From the NCBI GenBank assembly GCA_963693635.1, contig CAVOBC010000208.1, positions 1-8,423 of the forward strand: 8,423 nucleotides of DNA, written 5' to 3'. The translations under genes were made by a program, and so were the position numbers. This DNA is from CAVOBC01 sp963693635. Lineage in GTDB: Bacteria; Pseudomonadota; Gammaproteobacteria; Pseudomonadales; Azotimanducaceae. Below, piece after piece: positions 5,859 through 8,423 of this stretch (position 1 is the stretch's first letter; the number at the start of each line of letters is the position of its first letter). The notes beneath the pieces are model-generated. The model had not been told where the DNA came from, searched no databases, and saw nothing but the letters and a program-made list of their open reading frames with translations.

Positions 5859-6593
5859 ATGGTCAGAAGGATGGTCGCTGATTGGTACGTGGCGTCGCGC
5901 GGCATCCGCGTGGGGTTATTGTTGTTGGTTGTCGGCCCGATGACGGCGCACGGCTACGACTTTGATACATCCGGCTATCTGGCGGAAGCGTTTCGCTGGC
6001 CCGCGTGGTCCGACACCGTTGCCCGTCATCAGAATCAACGGCAGTTGATCGCGGACTGCCTTGACGACGTTGCGCGCTGCAGTCGGCCGCTGCGCGGTAT
6101 GCGGGTGATCATCGAGCGAGGTGCCACGCTGCCGCTTGATAAACGCCTTGCGCTGGTTAACCGATACATTAACCGTCGGGGTTATCGCCGGGAACGCATC
6201 TTGCCCCATGCGTCGGTAGCGACGTCAAGCCGACCGGCACAGGCTGCGCGTGCGGGCAACCGGTGGCAGACGCTGGTCGAATTCCTCGAACGCGGCGGCG
6301 ATTGTGAAGACTTTGCAACCGCCAAATACTTCCTGCTGCGCGAGATGGGCGTACCCGAAGAGGATCTTCGGGTTCTTGTGGTCTATGACAGGACGGTGCG
6401 GGAGCATCATGCGGTGGTCGCGGTTCGTCGGCCGGGCGGCCCCGCCTGGTTGCTGGAGATCGACAATACGATCCTGCGACGCGACCGACCCGGCGGTCGG
6501 TCGAGCTATCGTCCGGTCTATGCGATGAGTGAACGCAGTATCTGGGATTACCGAAAGTTAGCGATCGTGGAAACGAAAAGGAGAGGGTCATGA
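5859..6593 (+). CDS. Exported transglutaminase-like cysteine peptidase (BTLCP, LapG-type)
   Basis: The 244-residue protein belongs to the bacterial transglutaminase-like cysteine proteinases (PF06035), the family of the periplasmic LapG protease that releases biofilm adhesins. The catalytic triad is visible: Cys149 in GGDCEDFATAKYFLL, His184 in EHHAVVAV and Asp202 in LEIDN. Acidic Glu150/Asp151 follow the cysteine, as in calcium-dependent LapG. The N-terminus has basic residues, then a hydrophobic run (VGLLLLVVGPMTAHG, 18-32), consistent with a signal peptide cut near residue 32, so it should act in the periplasm. The ATG at 5859 has GAGAG 5 bases upstream; TTG at 5847 is a less likely start. 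Its stop overlaps the next start (ATGA), so translation is coupled. No LapD receptor or large adhesin gene is in view, so the substrate is unknown. A sigma-54 promoter candidate lies upstream. Confidence 0.85.
   Translation: MVRRMVADWYVASRGIRVGLLLLVVGPMTAHGYDFDTSGYLAEAFRWPAWSDTVARHQNQRQLIADCLDDVARCSRPLRGMRVIIERGATLPLDKRLALVNRYINRRGYRRERILPHASVATSSRPAQAARAGNRWQTLVEFLERGGDCEDFATAKYFLLREMGVPEEDLRVLVVYDRTVREHHAVVAVRRPGGPAWLLEIDNTILRRDRPGGRSSYRPVYAMSERSIWDYRKLAIVETKRRGS
6578..6583 (+). promoter_or_regulatory. Strong internal ribosome-binding site
   Basis: AAGGAG sits 6 bases before the ATG at 6590, inside the last codons of the peptidase gene. It is the closest Shine-Dalgarno match of the starts examined in this window. 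With the ATGA stop/start overlap, it suggests the small downstream protein is made at a level equal to or above that of the peptidase. Confidence 0.7.
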
Positions 6594-6913
6594 TGATCAC
6601 AACGCGTACGCCGTTCTGGCTTGCGATTGCTGCGATGTTGCTGGCTGCGTCGATGTCGGCCCATGCGGCACCGGAAACCCCGCCGCGGATGCTAACGACC
6701 GATCAGACCGAGGAGCGCCTGGCCGGTATTGAAGAGATCCTGGTGACAAGTTCCAGGCCGATGGTACCGGGATCGGCGAGTGTAGATGTTGAATCGATAT
6801 TGGAAATGGCAGTCGACGCGGAGGACGCCCCCGAACCTTTGGCATCTCCAACGCATGAGTCCTCGCAAATTGAAGACTCAGAGGGGACGCTCCCGCGGGC
6901 TGAGCGGCCGTGA
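6590..6913 (+). CDS. Small acidic exported protein with TonB-box-like motif, coupled to the peptidase
   Basis: I do not recognise this 107-residue protein as a named family. It has a clear signal peptide: basic start, hydrophobic WLAIAAMLLAASMSAHA, and likely cleavage after Ala26 (AHA/APE). The mature part is about 81 residues, rich in Asp/Glu (about 18 acidic against 5 basic) and in Pro/Ser/Thr, with no cysteine and no further membrane segment, so it is probably largely unfolded. IEEILVTSSR (47-56) closely resembles the TonB box that follows the signal peptide in TonB-dependent receptors, but no plug or barrel follows in any frame. It starts within the peptidase stop codon (ATGA) behind a strong AAGGAG. 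Possible roles are substrate, inhibitor or adaptor of the peptidase, or a remnant of a receptor N-terminus. All are inference. Confidence 0.75.
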   Translation: MMITTRTPFWLAIAAMLLAASMSAHAAPETPPRMLTTDQTEERLAGIEEILVTSSRPMVPGSASVDVESILEMAVDAEDAPEPLASPTHESSQIEDSEGTLPRAERP

Positions 6914-6981
6914 TGAGTCCTGCCGTCGTCAGTCCGTGGCCGCCGTCCAGGCCGGCGACGTCTCAAGGCCTGTGATGTGCG

Positions 6982-8423
6982 TCAGTAAACTCGTTGACCG
7001 CCAGCCAGGGTGTCATCGAAGCGGTGCGACTTGAGGAAATCGAGCGCACGGGCGAGGGGAGGTGCCACGCGGTCGTGCCCAGGGGCCGTCAACATCTCAA
7101 GCGCGAGTGCGGGCACATAGCCGTTGGGGTCGTCGAGGCAGGCAACCAGCAACTCTTCGATCTCGCCAGTCGGGATGTCCGACCCCAGCAGGGCGCACAT
7201 CGCATTGAAACGCGCCTGATTCTCGCCGCTCCAGCCACGCATGATGGTCTTCTGCCAACCCGGATTTTCCTCGGTCAGCAGTCTCTGTATTGCCGGTAGT
7301 GCGCCACGCGTGTTGACGCCGATGGCCGCGATGGCGTCGAGGGCGGCGCGCGCGACCTGATGACGCTTGTGTAGGAGTTGGGCTGCGAGCGGTGGAATCG
7401 CGCGTCCGGCGGCTGCCCCGATCTCCCCAAGCGCGAAGGCGGCGTTGATTTTGATCCACGCATCGTCGACGTCCAGCAGTTCAAGCAACCGGTCGACAGC
7501 GGACTCGCCCATTGCTCCCAAGGCGTAGGCTTCGTCCTGCAGCACAGTCGCGCCCTCGGTCCAGCGCCGCTCCTTCGGGTCGCCATCCGGGACCTTACTG
7601 CCGTCGTCGGTTGCTTTGTAACGCAGACTAAATTCGCGGCTCTTGCCCGCGTGGGCCAGCAATTGATCCGCGACGGCTTCAACCGCGCCGCCGTCGGCGA
7701 GTCGCTCGATGGCGTCAAGCCGGAGCGCTTGGTTGTCAACGTTCAGTTGGCCGAGATTCTGCGAGATCTCATCGATTGATAACGGGGCCCCTGGCTGTTG
7801 GGGCGTGCCGCGCATCCACTCCCAGATCCGTGACCAGGTCCGCGTGTGCCGATAGCGACCGAGAACGATTGATGGATCCTGCCATGCGCTGTCGCCGCCG
7901 TTCCAACTCGGTGCAAGCGGATTGCGAGTCCGCATGAACACAAACTTGAACATATAACGGCTCATGTCGGTGTGATTCGGCATGCCGGCGTGGGCGATGT
8001 CGAAATCGACCAGCACGCAGGTGCCCGCCTTCGCGGCACCCGGCACAAGGGCAAACGGATAGTCGGCTTCCTCAAGCGTGGCTTGCAGATGTGTACCGGG
8101 AATCACCCGGGTCGGGCCGCGACTCGCCGGGGTGTCCTGTGGAAAATACAGAATCATCGCAAAGCGCGGCACCTGATAGCGCGCACGGGACAGGGGGCTG
8201 TGGGCATCCTGATGCCAGTGGCTGGAGCCAGAGGAACCCTTGCCCATGGTGGGACCATGCTCGTGCCCGGCAATGCGTGCATGTCCATCAGCTTCATCCA
8301 GCGGTTCGCTCGCGTGCATGAAGCGGTGTGGATGCAGAATATAGTCGTCGCCGAGCACGCTCTGCAGGGCGCCGCGAACTGACGGCGCGTGGATGACCTG
8401 CTGCAACTCCGGTACGCGCGGCA
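6982..8423 (-). CDS. PhyH-type Fe(II)/2-oxoglutarate oxygenase fused to HEAT-like repeats (5'-partial)
   Basis: The gene runs off the right edge; the frame is open to 8423 (PRVPEL before the TTG at 8406), so the true start lies outside. Counting from that TTG codon, residues 1-160 form a phytanoyl-CoA dioxygenase-like domain. Iron ligands are His65 and Asp67 in HWHQD and His139 in DFDIAHAGMPN, and Arg150 lies 11 residues after His139, the spacing of the 2-oxoglutarate-binding Arg in human PhyH. GDDYILHPHR (19-28), FPQDTP and GPTRVIPGTH (97-106) are family-typical. From about 215 to 460 come helical HEAT/PBS-type repeats, for example DEAYALGAMGESAVDRLLELL and NAAFALGEIGAAAGRAIPPLA. The domain may hydroxylate a lipid, small molecule or protein. 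The repeats may bind a partner or substrate. It is convergent with the small exported protein gene, separated by 68 bases with no clear terminator. Confidence 0.85.
   Translation of the reverse strand, partial: PRVPELQQVIHAPSVRGALQSVLGDDYILHPHRFMHASEPLDEADGHARIAGHEHGPTMGKGSSGSSHWHQDAHSPLSRARYQVPRFAMILYFPQDTPASRGPTRVIPGTHLQATLEEADYPFALVPGAAKAGTCVLVDFDIAHAGMPNHTDMSRYMFKFVFMRTRNPLAPSWNGGDSAWQDPSIVLGRYRHTRTWSRIWEWMRGTPQQPGAPLSIDEISQNLGQLNVDNQALRLDAIERLADGGAVEAVADQLLAHAGKSREFSLRYKATDDGSKVPDGDPKERRWTEGATVLQDEAYALGAMGESAVDRLLELLDVDDAWIKINAAFALGEIGAAAGRAIPPLAAQLLHKRHQVARAALDAIAAIGVNTRGALPAIQRLLTEENPGWQKTIMRGWSGENQARFNAMCALLGSDIPTGEIEELLVACLDDPNGYVPALALEMLTAPGHDRVAPPLARALDFLKSHRFDDTLAGGQRVY

Noticed and set aside
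5618..5881. An 87-codon plus-strand frame upstream of the peptidase
   Set aside because: It runs into the peptidase gene in another frame, has no recognised motif, and covers both promoter candidates. It is more likely non-coding.
6914..6981. Bidirectional terminator between the convergent genes
   Set aside because: GC-rich short inverted segments are present, but none gives a convincing stem followed by a T-run on either strand.
6786..7034. An 82-codon plus-strand frame overlapping the small exported protein gene, considered as a frameshifted continuation of a TonB receptor
   Set aside because: Its translation shows no plug-domain or beta-barrel features, so there is no support for a broken receptor.

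Overview
The window is a GC-rich stretch (roughly 60% G+C by eye) of ordinary bacterial chromosome. It carries seven protein-coding genes plus small regulatory or repeat elements. The gene families suggest a free-living Pseudomonadota member, probably a gammaproteobacterium: a stand-alone 5'-3' exonuclease, a COG2159 amidohydrolase, a family III CoA-transferase, a bacterial transglutaminase-like cysteine peptidase and a phytanoyl-CoA dioxygenase-like oxygenase. The taxonomic guess is inference. I see no rRNA, tRNA, CRISPR array, transposase or phage gene.

Layout. Positions 1-118 hold two diverged palindromic (REP-like) repeats and three 10-bp direct repeats, just past the 3' end of a minus-strand 5'-3' exonuclease (127-999, TTG start). 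A divergent intergenic region (1000-1249) with a perfect 7-bp hairpin separates it from a plus-strand amidohydrolase (1250-2431). A compact minus-strand operon then reads from about 5608 down to 2450. It encodes a family III CoA-transferase with an unusual domain order, a 2-keto-4-pentenoate hydratase-like enzyme, and a PhnD-type substrate-binding protein that lacks both transporter partners and an obvious signal peptide. A second divergent intergenic region (5609-5858) carries a good sigma-54-type promoter candidate facing right, and a sigma-70-like candidate facing left that would start the CoA-transferase mRNA at or next to its ATG. To the right lies a translationally coupled pair (5859-6913). 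It encodes an exported cysteine peptidase of the LapG/BTLCP type and a small, very acidic exported protein carrying a TonB-box-like motif. The window closes with a minus-strand PhyH-type Fe(II)/2-oxoglutarate oxygenase fused to HEAT-like repeats, cut by the right edge.

How the genes work together. The CoA-transferase, hydratase and binding-protein genes look like one catabolic or sensing operon whose substrate cannot be read from sequence. The peptidase and its coupled small partner look like a two-component envelope system, possibly under RpoN control. This pair is the best candidate here for something undescribed. The amidohydrolase, exonuclease and oxygenase appear to be independent single-gene units.
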